Shown: positions 24,343 to 36,026 of the stretch, piece after piece | How positions within the stretch are numbered: position 1 is the first letter of the stretch | Layout of the letters: every line of letters starts with the position of its first letter | Source: Laccaria trichodermophora | Lineage: Eukaryota > Basidiomycota > Agaricomycetes > Agaricales > Hydnangiaceae | Direction of reading: 5' to 3' | DNA: 64,000 bases | NCBI GenBank assembly: GCA_018417955.1 | Contig: JACTVC010000002.1 | Coordinates: 4,092,001-4,156,000 of the forward strand | Position numbers and translations under genes: made by a program | Notes under the pieces: generated by a model | What the model saw: only the letters and a program-made list of their open reading frames with translations | Database searches by the model: none | Told to the model about the DNA's origin: nothing

Positions 24343-25838
24343 ATGCAATATGCCTGGGAGAACGCTTGGAACAGCGCCCAACCGCACTTGTCGTCCATCA
24401 CCACCGCCATCCGCGCATCAGCCACAGTGAATCCTCGTGTTATTCGTGTTGGGCAGCTCGACTCTGAGCTACTCGATCAGCAGCTTGTTCAGCTTTTGCA
24501 GGAGCCTATAAACAAGGCGTTGTCCCTCATAAACGTAACCATATGCTCTCGACCTTGCTTCAACTTTTCATTATGCCCGCCAGAATTCACTAAGAGCCAA
24601 TTTTGAGCTCGAGTTGACCCTGCTCATTCAACTCACTCTTTACAAGCTTTCCGTGTGGAATACTGGCGCCAGCTACGGCGCCAAGCTTCAGGACCTCAAA
24701 TTTCTTGGCCCTTCTACTTCCTCCCATACCCTTTCTTGTAAGTTTCACGGTCACTTCACCCGTCCACTCTTTAAATTCGGCATATTTCAGCTTCTCGGTT
24801 ACCTCGGAGAACTCTGCTTATTCATATTTTCTTGACGCTGATTGTGCCCTATGTTCACTCCCGACTACGCTCTCATGCTCTTTCGCGCGCCTGGCCCGAT
24901 GCCCCTTCTTCGGATCGACGCAGAAAAGCTTGGAATGTCCTAAACTTACTCGAATCAACACACACACTTCTTGGGCTCGTAAACTTCGTTGCGTTTCTCT
25001 GGGGTGGCCAGTAAGTTGATGAGCGATGTGCCTTACGCTATTTAATCCACACATCAAATAGATACCGCACACTCGCTGACAGATTCCTCAAAATGAAGCT
25101 CGTTCCAGCCAGAAGGTCCGTAAAGCGTGACGTCAGTTACGAGTTTATGAACCGACAAATGGTGTGGCATGCGTTTACGGTAAGTCATCCCACTGCCATG
25201 TTGTATTGCTCTTTACTCATGGAAACCAGGAGTTCCTTCTTTTCTTGCTCCCTTTGTTGAATGCTCGATCAATTCGGCGCCGCTTCTACCGTCTAGCTTC
25301 AAACGCGTCCCTCACCCATCTTTTCTCCCTTTTTCCGGAAAAGGCCCGCGGTATATTCGGCATCGTCGAGGATTCGAAGAGCCTTCCAACCGGCGCGCAA
25401 CGAACGCGTGGGAAATTTTGGTCATTGCCAGAAGATCAATGTGGTATCTGTGCAGAGAACGCCTCATTTAACCCAAACCTATCTGAACCGGCAAACATGT
25501 TCACTGTTTTGGCAAATTCCTCAAATGACCTGCCTTCCACCGACCCTCTGGAACCTCCAGCTTTCCCAATATTTACACCCTACGTGACTTCTTGCGGACA
25601 TGTCTACTGCTATCATTGTATTGCTGAGCGCATGATATGGGCTGTTGACGAAGCTGGAAATGGTCAAAGTTGGGAGTGCATAAGGTGTGGGGTAGATGTG
25701 AAAAGAGCAGAGAGATTCTCCATCGAGGTCTTTGAGAGTGACCCAGACAGTGAATGCGAGTTTAGTAGTGATCTAGAGATGATTACCGATATGTCAGGTT
25801 CGATGGGAAGCTACAGTGAGTCAGTGTTGTCAGAATGA
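24343..25838 (+). CDS. PEX2: peroxisomal biogenesis RING protein peroxin-2
   Basis: Exons 24343-24534, about 24608-24737, 24791-25010, 25062-25179 and 25230-25838. The N-terminus holds RVGQLDSELLDQQLVQLL, the Pex2/Pex12 opening, followed by LTLLIQLTLYKLSVWNTGASYGA-type sequence, membrane helices (LTLIVPYVHSRLRSHALSRA, LGLVNFVAFLWGG) and LVPARRSVKRDVSYEFMNR. A C3HC4 RING follows: CGIC near residue 275, then TSCGHVYCYHCI and CIRCGV. A Ser/Asp-rich tail ends the protein. Pex2 forms the peroxisomal RING ubiquitin ligase with Pex10 and Pex12 that monoubiquitinates Pex5 for recycling. The acceptor of exon two is the least certain junction. Confidence 0.92.
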
Positions 25839-25925
25839 AGTTGGTTTTCAACCATGGAGTATGATTAAGTAAACGAACACTTGAAGTGTTAATTACTAGA
25901 TAAACGATATCGATGTAGCTGCTAC

Positions 25926-28900
25926 TCATGTTTGAAGAAGTGCATCCTGGATTTGCTTCAATACCGTCGGATCTGTGGTTTTCAGGAAACTTTCGAAGAG
26001 TCCGGGTCCGCAGATTCCCTCCGCCTCTCTCAAATGTGCAGAGACGTAGGCGTTGAGCTGGGTTGTACGTATTGGGTCACGCTCGTATATCTTTCTAGGT
26101 GTTAGATTTGTTACAACGATGAACGATAAGTTGACAAACCACTTTGCGACGCTCGTACTCCGGAGTACCCTCGGATCCCTGATAATATGCACTTGAAGGT
26201 TCGTCTAATTCCCAATAGCGTTGAAGGCTTGTGGGCGAAGCCAGGGGCACGCTAGGAATGAAATTATGAGATTGTTTGGAAACAGGATGGGAGGTCACCC
26301 ACTCGCTGTCCTCTGCTTCAGCAAGGGCTTCCTTTACCTCTCCAAACACGTCAAGCCAGATGTTGAATATTTCTCCCGACAGCCTCTCAAGCACCTCAGG
26401 TCTTCCTGTTGAAACCAATGATGCAATTCCCATAGCTACAAGTTTGCGATGCCGTGCTTCACTCATGTTGTCGAACTACAAAAACGTAGTGAACGGCAAA
26501 TCAAGAGCAATAGTCAAGAGTGGAATACCTTTCCCCACCACTGATCGAGTAAACCGTTGTACAAGTAGGCCTCTTTCTGGCCAGTAGTGGCGGAGGCCGC
26601 GGACATTAATTGCAAAAATAGCTGACGGTCTGCCATGACCATACGCGAGAAAAGGTAGATGTGCTCTGCAAGGAACTGTGAATTTCCCTGCAAAAGCTAA
26701 GCAAACCCACTACGGTCAACTACAATCAAGAACCCACGTACTTCCCCTTCAACAAGGTTCGTCAATAGGTGATTGAAAAGGCCTGATATGTGCATAGCTT
26801 CACCCCACAAGGCCGGAGGAGAGGCCTGGACGAGGAGACTAAGAGAAATGATCATATCCTTCATATTCAATGTCACTGCATCGCTTTTCAAGGCAGCCAA
26901 AAAAGCTTGGAACAATTCTGTTGCGTGTGACTATTTGACTTCTCGTCAACGCCTCTCCCCCGAAGTACTTAATGAAAAATGTGACCTTCAATATATCAGG
27001 CGCATCTAGTAGGAAGTAGGATTCAATGATGCTGATAATCTTGCCCAGCAGGTCCAAATTCGAGGCAAGCAAAGTGATAGCACGTGGAAAGATGTCCTTT
27101 AAAGCAGGAGCTCCATTTACCGTCGAGATTGTAAGAGTGTTTCGGAGAGCACTCAGCCAGAGAGCAAGACCATCTTCATCGAGGTGGGCCGTTGCCTATG
27201 TAGGTTATGAATCACGACGCAAATATGACAATAACCGTCAGTACCTCAAGCGATAGGCTCTCCCTAATTAGAGGAACCACAATACCCCCCAATGTCGTCG
27301 ATTCACTTTTGACGGCCTAGATTTTTATTATTAAGTTTCCATTCATCCTACCAGTTGCAGCAAAGAAGTTCACCTCGACGAGTTTTGTGACCGTGACTAA
27401 TAAGGATCCTTTCAATAGCCAATCTTCTCCTGCTGTTGTCCCTGTTTGTGCATGAGATTAGTAAAATATCGAGACGATAAGAAACGAACAAAGATGTGGA
27501 AGAGGTTCCGCGATGATGGCCATAAATGGGATGATCTACAATTGCATGTAAGATGTGGCAGAGCGGACAAACGAAAGAACCCACATGAGAATCCGATCGC
27601 TCTATAACAGTGTTAAGAGTGGTATCAACTCTTCGTTTGCTCTCCAAGGTCTCCGCTTCACCGATCAGCCTAACCAATTCTGAGGTAGCGGTGGGCAAAA
27701 AAGGCGCAAAGACGTTGGGAGAGAAGTCTATGGTCTGCGGACGTCGCTTAAATGGCATATCTGAGTATTGAATCGGCCAGACGTACGTCAATACATTCCC
27801 GCAAAGCAGTTGCCGCCGTAAAGCGGACAACAGCGTCAGAACCTGCTCCGTGGTCCTGGAGAAGGTGCACTAACGTAGCCCATATTTGTGGGTTATTGGG
27901 GCTTGTGCAAGACTCGGACACCCATTTTCCAATAAGCCAGGCAATGCGTCGCTTGATGATTGGATAACTGTTGAACAGTTAAGGGAGTGAAAAGTGTGAT
28001 GGATTGACCGAGCAAACTTTGGATTTGTATCTCTCGCTTCAATGACGAGAGTATGCTCTAGCCACTCGTCAAAGGGAATGGCGTCCTTCATTCGGATCGC
28101 GCAGCGGCCAATAGCACAATATAGAGCCTCCTTTTGAACGATGGATGCTAAGTCCGTGGGAGGTTGAGCTATCGATGCAAATCAGAGTCTAAGCGAACAA
28201 GATGACGAAAGATTTGACTTGCGAGCAACTTGCTGAAACGTCGTATGGAGTAAAGGAACTACAAACCGGGGGAATTGGTTCGAAAGTTGTACGAGGACTC
28301 GTTCGCTACATGGCTGAAAACACATGTAAGTACTGTATTAAGCAAAGAAGTTGAACCTACTCTGATTTCGAACTCCCATTGATCGTCCTCTTTACCTTCT
28401 GAATTTGCCCACTCCTCGGGATCAGCCATCCAGTTTTCTAAATCCGTCGAGTTCAAGGGCATAAATCGAGTGACCAGAAGCCGAACAGCGTTCTCCACAA
28501 AATCCTGTGATAAACCTAGGTGAATCGGTCAACGATTATTGAGCGATCCAAAAGAACCATCAAGGGAGCGAACTATTGAGATTCTGAACGCCGCTCTTTC
28601 GCACTTCAGACCATTGCGCAAGGTTGTCTTTGAATAGGACCATCCCTTGCACAAGAAAAACGAGTGGATAGGCAACCTCATCGGAATCTGGCAACAATGA
28701 ATGATGACCTTGTCCCATTTGAGCAACTTCTTACCTCCTATGAGTTCCTGCGGACCACTGGTGGCTTCGACTACTTGGGACCATAGGTATAAAATTATAT
28801 CACCGCACGTCGGTAGGAGCACAAATCGTTGGTGCGAGAGCTGTTGCATACGTCGGAAAAACTTCCCCATAGATCGGATATGTTTTGTTAAGGCTTTGAT

Positions 28901-30083
28901 TGTTCGAGAAGACTGGTTTGGGAGACCGTCGCCCAACGAGATCACAATCGTTTTACGTAGTTCCGTCAGAGACTTGATCTGCACGGCAGTGTTTCGGAAC
29001 AAATCTTCAAGCTGCAAAAGAACAGCGAGCAGTCAGATAGAGCTCGTACACGTCGAAAAACAAACAAACAAACCCAAGGCTGGTATGATTGACGTTCTTC
29101 CAGGGATAGCTTGTCCATTCTATTCCAAATCCAGACCGCCATTTTGACGATACATTTGTAAACCAAGTGAGACAATAGAATATCGTCAAATATCCGTTGT
29201 GAGTCAATTGTTTGTGGCGTCAGAGTCGTCGCCGTGAAGGTTGAGGCCATCCTGGAATAATAACCGTAGAGAACAAATCGGAGTTGTTCAACGATCTTGA
29301 ACGTAAGCATAGTACTTTAGTTATTTCCATTGATTCGCATGGAGCTGACATACATTGCCCATTGTCTTGATACCATTCAACATCTTCATACTGGCAAATT
29401 CTTTCAGAATGGCATTTAGGAGCTGAAGACTCCTGCGCAGAACCAAGGTATCCCGAAGATCTTCAATAATTGAACTATAACGCTTCTGCAGGTTGGAATC
29501 AATCACATTGAGCAAATCATTTAAGAGGGTGGGCCTGTGAGGAGGTTCATGAAAAACCCTACGGTAACCTCAAAAGGCTCACCAATTATTTGGGTAGTCT
29601 TGGCGGGAAATTTTGGATACTGAGAGTTTATTGAAGTTGGCGATCTATTCTCTTCGGTAAGAGTAAGGAGAAAGATGGTCGCATGTGCTGACCGAGTCAT
29701 CCTCCTCATCCAGAAAGACCATGGAACGTCTCCGAATGCGAATCCTCTGATCATCTGAAAGGAGTCTATCATTTTGTAAGGTCGAAAAAAGCGTTTCAAA
29801 GTGGACATGTTCACTTTCTTGACTTCCAATGATTTGGCGCCGCCCTGGTAAATTGGATGATGGCCTGCTGTCGGATGGGCAAGGGAAGTTCCCTCCGAGT
29901 CGCAACGTCTTGCAACGAATCAAAAATTCCAAACATATCCAACATTTGTTTGAGACGATCTCCAGATGCCATGATTTGAGCTTGGTCCGGAGAGCAAGCA
30001 CCGTTCAAGACTTGTAATAGTTCTGTTGGAGAAACTGTCTCCACAACTACACCCCGTGCTATCGATTTTCGAGATACATCCAT
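25926..30083 (-). CDS. KAP120: importin-beta family nuclear transport receptor (importin-11/KAP120)
   Basis: A large gene of about 1000 residues with roughly twenty short introns; internal boundaries are approximate. The start MDVSRKSIARGVV at 30083 leads to an importin-beta N-terminal region with MLDMFGIFDSLQDV, LPLPIRQQAIIQF and NHWKSRKLLSDDQRIRIRRR, then KISRQDYPNNW. The middle holds TRFMPLNSTDLENWMADPEEW, the importin-11/Kap120 signature. The C-terminus has RHRKLVAMGIASLVSTGRPEVL and ends QIQDALLQT. The HEAT-repeat receptor carries cargo such as ribosomal proteins or assembly factors through the nuclear pore with Ran-GTP. Start-to-start distance to the divergent SLX4 gene is 297 bp. Confidence 0.88.
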
Positions 30084-30380
30084 GGTGAAGATATATCCTG
30101 TAGATTCTGGCGTCAGTCAACGATGGGTGAAACGATTTCGCTTGCCACACAACCTACTATCACCGTGACAAACAACAGGTAAATAACGCGTCCTGTACTG
30201 TCAGTGTCACGTTGTGACACCATCTCATCACTTCCCCTCAACTTTTCTTTAGTCCTGGCACACGTCGCTTTTTGGGGCCTGAATGCTTTTTGCAAGAAGA
30301 TTCTATTCTCTCAATATCGGCTCACAACATTCAGGCTGTTCTCTGACGGTTTTCTACATTCGAATTGTCTTTTGAACACC

Positions 30381-32283
30381 ATGATCAAACCACGGTTGGA
30401 TTTCTCAGACGAAATTATAGATGACTCGGAGCCAGAGAGGATAGAACATCGACGTGCACAGAATAGCCAGCGTACCCACCCTACTGACCAAGTGGGAGGT
30501 GAACGATACCAGAAAATTATTGATGTCATCGAAATTACTGATGATGAAAGGCTTGATAACGTACCACACCCCAAGTCGATTGAAGGTGCCGCGGTCACCC
30601 TCACCTCAAGTAAGTCGGACGGAGCGATGGACATTGCAACATCGACTTCACTTAGGCTACCTGAAGTAGAAATCGGTGAGAGTATCTCGTCACTCAAAGG
30701 TTCTGCATCGTAGTAATTAATCTTCGTTTCAGATTCACTAAATGTGGCTACTTCAGCTTTGCCGGCTGAGCGACACCAGACATTTTCTTTAAGATCTCCT
30801 CAACGTACACGACAAAAACAGCATATCGACGAAGACGAGACAATCCTCACCAAACTTGACCTCGCACGTTTTGCCCACAAAGTTACGAATGATACGTCAA
30901 GGTTTAGACCGCCTGTCAGTTCTTTTCCTTCGATGCCACCTGTACAGGCACCCCCAACTGGTACAATACAAAGAAGTAGGGCGAAAGCCTATCAATTAGC
31001 ACCCGATTTCTCTGACGCGTACCTGGCAAGAATGGGCAAATGTGTGTGTTGCGACATTCCATGGCGAACATCCAAGACAGCTGCGGTGAAAATGCGCCAT
31101 GTTTTAAGTTGCGCAAAACAGCATGGAATTGACGACAACACCCTTGAATCTGCAATTCGCAACGAGATTGAGCGATTGTCTGTTGATGTTTCGAAAGGGG
31201 ATGGCCCACAAAAGGTGCTGCCCTCGAGTGAGGCTCAGAAGACACTGTTCGAGGATTTGGTCACTTCTACAGTCTCAAAGAAGAAAGCAAGGCCTCAAGC
31301 TACCAGATCGTCGGTAACGATTGCTTCCCTTACTCGGAAGGCAACATTGGACCGAGCCCGCGTTGTTTTGGAACAACGAAGTTCAACTTTGGCCGGTCCT
31401 CACCTCGACCACAACATCAATATGCAGTCCGCATTACACGATGATGACGAGTTCTCGCCAGGAACACAAAAATTCGCTCCGTCCAAGCTTGGTGCAACAC
31501 GGCGCGGAACGCAGCCTTTGCCTTCAACTTCAAGCTATCCCGACAACCATGATGCCTTTCCTGTACGTGTCTAGAACGTATTGATGCCTAGCGTGGCTGA
31601 TAAACCTCAGGAATCTAGTCACAATCCCTCTTGCAAAAACGCTTCAACCAAAGCCGTAAACGGTCGTTGTCTCCAAGCGGGGATCGAGAATCCTCCCGAA
31701 AAGGCCCCCCTTCACACTGGGTCTGAACGGACAATTCCACTTCAGATAGCTCAGCTTGCCAAAGTCATTCCCATTTCACCCGAAATATATCCACTTGATA
31801 AATTCCATGGTTTCGATGATGTTTGTCTACATCGTGACCTGGGGATTCGTGATCTATGTCCTGTGCCGTCTAAGCAGACCGAACCTGTCGCTTTGGATGT
31901 AAAACCCTCTAATCTCAATGTTTCGCGGACCCCAAGAGGCAGGAAGAAAACGGTGCCAGACCCCAGAGATGCATTCGATGAAGAGGAAATAATGATTAGG
32001 ATCATGTGTGATCAGCAACTCTACCTACGTATACTTCGCTATGAGGTAAGCATGAAGGCTGCGATTGCGAAGAAATAGTAACAGATGTGATATAGCCGAT
32101 TCACTTCAACGTTTTCTTGAAGCTCCTGACACCTGATGTTGTCATCGTCAGTGGTAAAACCAAACTGCAGTTGCGCGCTTTTCTCGATGGGCAGGTAAGC
32201 ACAATCCAACACCTAAATTTTCAGTGACTCAAAGATTATAGGCAATTAACTTCTATGGTGCAGACCGTACAAGTAAAGCTTAG
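30381..32283 (+). CDS. SLX4: structure-specific endonuclease subunit SLX4
   Basis: Exons 30381-30675, 30733-31562, 31611-32045, 32096-32193 and 32242-32283 give about 565 residues. Most is disordered and Ser/Pro-rich. A zinc-finger-like element CVCCDIPW with a later H...C pair (RHVLSCAKQHG) lies about residue 200. The C-terminus reads QQLYLRILRYEPIHFNVFLK, then SGKTKLQLRAFLDGQAINF, the conserved Slx4 domain that binds the SLX1 nuclease. The complex resolves branched DNA during replication repair in the nucleus. I join 30675 to 30733; an alternative donor at 30611 would skip a conserved-looking stretch and seems less likely. The stop is 50 bp from the convergent FPGS stop. Confidence 0.85.
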
Positions 32284-32333
32284 GGTGAATGTAATGACCC
32301 GAAGTAGATATGTTATGGAAGACAAGAGCTGGT

Positions 32334-34390
32334 TCACAACGCCACTTCTGATAGCCCTGCGACTTCAATCACTCCACCAACAAGATGGAGGCTGCCAGTA
32401 ACCAAGATTTGAGTCCGGTTGTCTGAATTCGATTTCGATGCTTCAACTTCCTTCACGGCATGCTCGACGGATGGTAAGACATATATGCAATCAGGAGGAT
32501 AATTTGGGCACAATTTTAACCAAGCCGCCGCAAGCTGATGTTGAGTCTTGAGTTCTTCGAGATCACTCTTTGGCATGGCCAGAGTTGCGAGGTCTGAATT
32601 TATCGTTTGGTCAGGTCAGCTTTCCATAAGCGTGATAATAGACTCACCACTCTTGAAGTGACCTCCTGCGTAAGTCACATTAGTACAGAAGATAACTTGA
32701 TCGAAGAAGTATTCTGGCTGATCTTCGCGACAATGAATCCAAAGCTGGTCGGCTAGCTTATTTCGTATTGTGCCCAGAAAACTATCGCCAGAACGACCGC
32801 TTGTGCAGTTAAATATGAGAATGCGAGTCACTTGTCTGGTAAAAGGTTAATCTGTGGACCCATGCAACCACGGCTGAGCCTCACTTGTCGTCCTTGTGAC
32901 CGCTTGCATCCAAAGAAAAACCAACGCCAGGATTCGCGAACCATTGAATACAGTATTCTAGACTTTCGACAGTGTGGGCTCCATCAAGATACCATGTTAC
33001 TTGTGAGCGTTTCGGATCTACAACGGTTTGGCAACGGCCAGGCCAGCTGGTCTTCTCCAGGCCGGAAACAAAAGATTCCGGTAATTCCTCATCGTTCTGA
33101 AAAGATGATTGCTTCTTTAAAAATTCCCTAGCAAGACTGACAGCGAGGCTGGCGTTTTGCAACTGATGTTGACCAGCAAGACCTCGAAAGGGCTGAGTAT
33201 TTGGAAAGGCATTGGAATGTGACTGACTTACCCAATTCTACTTTGTCGAGTTCATGGTTCAATGGAATGATGGTTAAGGAGGATGACTGGTGATAATTCA
33301 GACGAGTTGGCCAACGTTGATCCAGTCGGAGATAATACCTTTAGTTCTCTCGCGCGACTATCTAACACCTGGGCACCTTCTTTGGGTTGAACGACAGTGT
33401 ACGCAGGCACGCCCTCCTGATTTGGATTATGAAAAAATCAGTCATCATGGGAAGCTAATCGCCTGCCTTGAAAATTCCACTTTTCTGCCAAGCAATTTCT
33501 TCCAGTGTCTTTCCCAAAACAGCGACATGGTCCAACCCCAAAGCGGTGACTCCCGTTACAACAGGCCTTGGGACGATGTTCGTGCTGTCGTATGTCCCGC
33601 CTACGCCAACTTCAAGAATTGTTGCGTTGACCTTGCTTTCCAAAAACGCGTGGAAAGCGAGGAGTGTTATGAATCGGAAGTATCCAGGCATAGGGGGTGT
33701 GTCTTCCATCGCCCTCTGTAGGAGCATCCCGATTACTTGAAGAAGTGAAGTTTTCTATGCAACATCTTACTGTATCATTTTCCTTGAGCCTATCCCAAAC
33801 TTCAAAGAAATGCTTTGCAAACTGCACCTCCGAGAGGGGAGCGCCATTGATCCTAATTCTCTCTCGCACAGCGACCAGGTGAGGAGAGGTATATAATCCT
33901 AGCATCATCGGATGTAAGACAATGTTTATGCTAGATTGGGGATACGTGCGAACCTACTTTCCATCCGGGCATCGTCTGTCGAAGAATAGAATTTGTGAAA
34001 GCGCTAGTTGAACCTTTGCCTTTTGTCCCTGTTATATGTATAACGTTGAGTGCGTTTAATTGATCCGGCTGTGCTTATTTGAGTGTTGAATCCAAAATAT
34101 TTCGATAGAAAACCTACGTGATAGCCGATCCTCCCCAAATACTCAAGCATTTCTGGTATGGCGAACTGGCTTAAACGACCGCCAGAAGCTCGAACGGCCT
34201 CGAGAGCAGCTGCATTGGACTGCAGGGAATTCAAACAATCCACAGCCTCTCTGTAAGATCTGGTAGACATGGCTCGTCTTGAGGCTATCGGCCCTTTAAA
34301 CAATTTGGTGGTCGATCGATAGGACTTGACCAATTTAGACGCATCCTGGCACATCACAGTCAAAAAAGTCGTGACGGAACGCACTGGCAC
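32334..34390 (-). CDS. MET7: folylpolyglutamate synthase
   Basis: A multi-exon minus-strand gene whose inner boundaries are partly approximate. NVIHITGTKGKGSTSAF holds the Mur-ligase-type P-loop (GTKGKGST). GLYTSPHLVAVRERIRING is the FPGS signature, followed by VGVGGTYDSTNIVPRPVVTG and GLDHVAVLGKTLEEIAWQK. The C-terminus has VTGSLHLVGGVIEV. The enzyme adds glutamate to folates in cytosol and mitochondria, retaining them for one-carbon and methionine metabolism. The first ATG (34390) gives an extension rich in Arg, Lys and Ser (SYRSTTKLFKGPIASRRAM). A second ATG at about 34270 starts MSTRSYREAVDCLNSLQ, where conserved sequence begins. This dual-start layout fits mitochondrial and cytosolic forms from one gene. 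Confidence 0.92.
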
Positions 34391-34496
34391 ATGACGTGAG
34401 TTGCGTGATCTCCGCGTTACCGTCGTGATTCCTGAATCCTCTAATAACGCGCCCCAACTCTCAACTAGCCTTCAAGTCGACTTAAAATTCCAATTT

Positions 34497-35332
34497 ATGG
34501 AGAGATACTTTAAGAGAGTCCAGAAAAGCCCTCGTTATCAGCCGTACAAGAAACAAGACAGTGCGAGTTTTGACTTACCTGCTGCAAGTTCGTCTTTCAC
34601 TCTCAAGGAAAGGTAAGTTCTCCGGGATTGTTGCAGGAAAAAGAAATCATAGTATCATCGTCTTTTCGCCTCGCAAGCGACCTTGGTAGACTTGACTCGA
34701 CCAGGCCTTCAGTGCCAACAATAAACAAGAGACTGCTTGCTACATTGGGTGACCCATCCAACCCAATCACACACTCTGATATCGGCAACCGTTCAGGTTT
34801 TTTGAAAGCATATCTATCTGCTGGCTGGTTACTTAGCCTCAAATGTAGACCGCGTCATCTCCACTTCTACTGGCCATCAAGTTGCAGAGGACCGTCCAGA
34901 CCGTCGCCTATCATCTATCGATCGCGAGAAGAAGCTTATTCTACAAAGAGGTTGCAAAAACTCAACGCTTGAGCGCAAAGTTTTGTCAAACGTTCGAGTA
35001 TATATAAACGGGTACCTGAGTTGTACGACAGACATTGAGATGAAGAGACTTGTTGTCGAAGCTGGGGGACATATCCAGTGAGTGGCAACTATTTTTGCAT
35101 TGGCCCTGCTTTCACATGGAGGCTGATAGCTTTCATCGACAGATTGGCTGCTTCCCGCTGCACACATGTCGTAACGTCCCAGGGTTTAAATGCATCGGAA
35201 ACCCATATATTTTTAACGAAAAACCGACGGAACAAGATTCACATTGTGAAGCCAGAGTGGGTGATCGATAGCATTGCGGCAGGAAGGAGACGACCTGAGG
35301 GGCTCTATTCCGCCATTCAGAGTAATGTGTGA
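34497..35332 (+). CDS. BRCT-domain protein
   Basis: The N-terminal exon begins MERYFKRVQKSPRYQPYKKQ, a basic stretch that could be a nuclear signal. Downstream in another frame comes DREKKLILQRGCKNSTLER leading into a BRCT domain: VYINGYLSCTTDIEMKRLV with VEAGGHI, then after an intron at about 35078 ASRCTHVVTSQGLNAS and IHIVKPEWVIDSIAAGRRRP, the final Trp-containing BRCT helix. The protein resembles the Rev1-type BRCT fold but shows no polymerase. It probably binds a DNA-repair partner. Exon joins between 34615 and 34850 are unresolved: the middle changes frame at least twice, so one to two introns are unplaced. It is divergent from FPGS with starts 106 bp apart. Confidence 0.65.
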
Positions 35333-36026
35333 TATGGTGTATGGGGGAGATCCTGTAAACAGATATATCATGATAGTTAACCACGCTTCCTCTCGTTCAA
35401 AACACTTTTTTGCAACCGCAACATCCTACATTTCACGTTCAAATGATTGATAGTCATTGTCCTAAATGTAAGTGCGTACGGGGGCTGGGTATTAAAGGGT
35501 ATCTACATGTGCGCATTAATGAGATTACAACACCGTTACAAAGGTGCTCGAGGGGCTTGGCCCATGTCAAGACCAAGGCTTTCTTGAGCTGTTCACGTCA
35601 AGCAGATTAGCAGAAGGTTCAAAAAGGTGGAAGTGATAAAAAAAGAAGGATCAGGGATTCCCAAGCGTATAAAGGGAACCAACGAAGTTGTCGTCAATGA
35701 GCAAAAAATCACTTGGACTGGTGCACAGCGATAGTTCATCGTGGACATGTTATAGGTAAATCAGCACGTACTATTTCAAAATTCTTGAAATGGTGATGGG
35801 GTGATATACAAGTGAGTTAGTTGGTGAGTGGTTGAGGGTAACGAAAAGAAAATCCTCTGCCTTTTTCATGTTCATGTGAGCCAAACAAGACTAAACAAAG
35901 CAAGTTCCTACGTCACGTCACCATATGTAAGTTACCACAACCGTGTTATTTTAGACCAATCTGAGACTAAGCATTCTAATTCGCAACGCCTCTGGCAGCT
36001 AAACGCTCCTTAATGCTAGTTTTACG
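35333..36026. other. intergenic region, about 700 bp
   Basis: Downstream of the BRCT gene and upstream of EFR3. Reading frames here are short and unlike known proteins. No tRNA cloverleaf, repeat or conserved motif was found. Confidence 0.5.
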
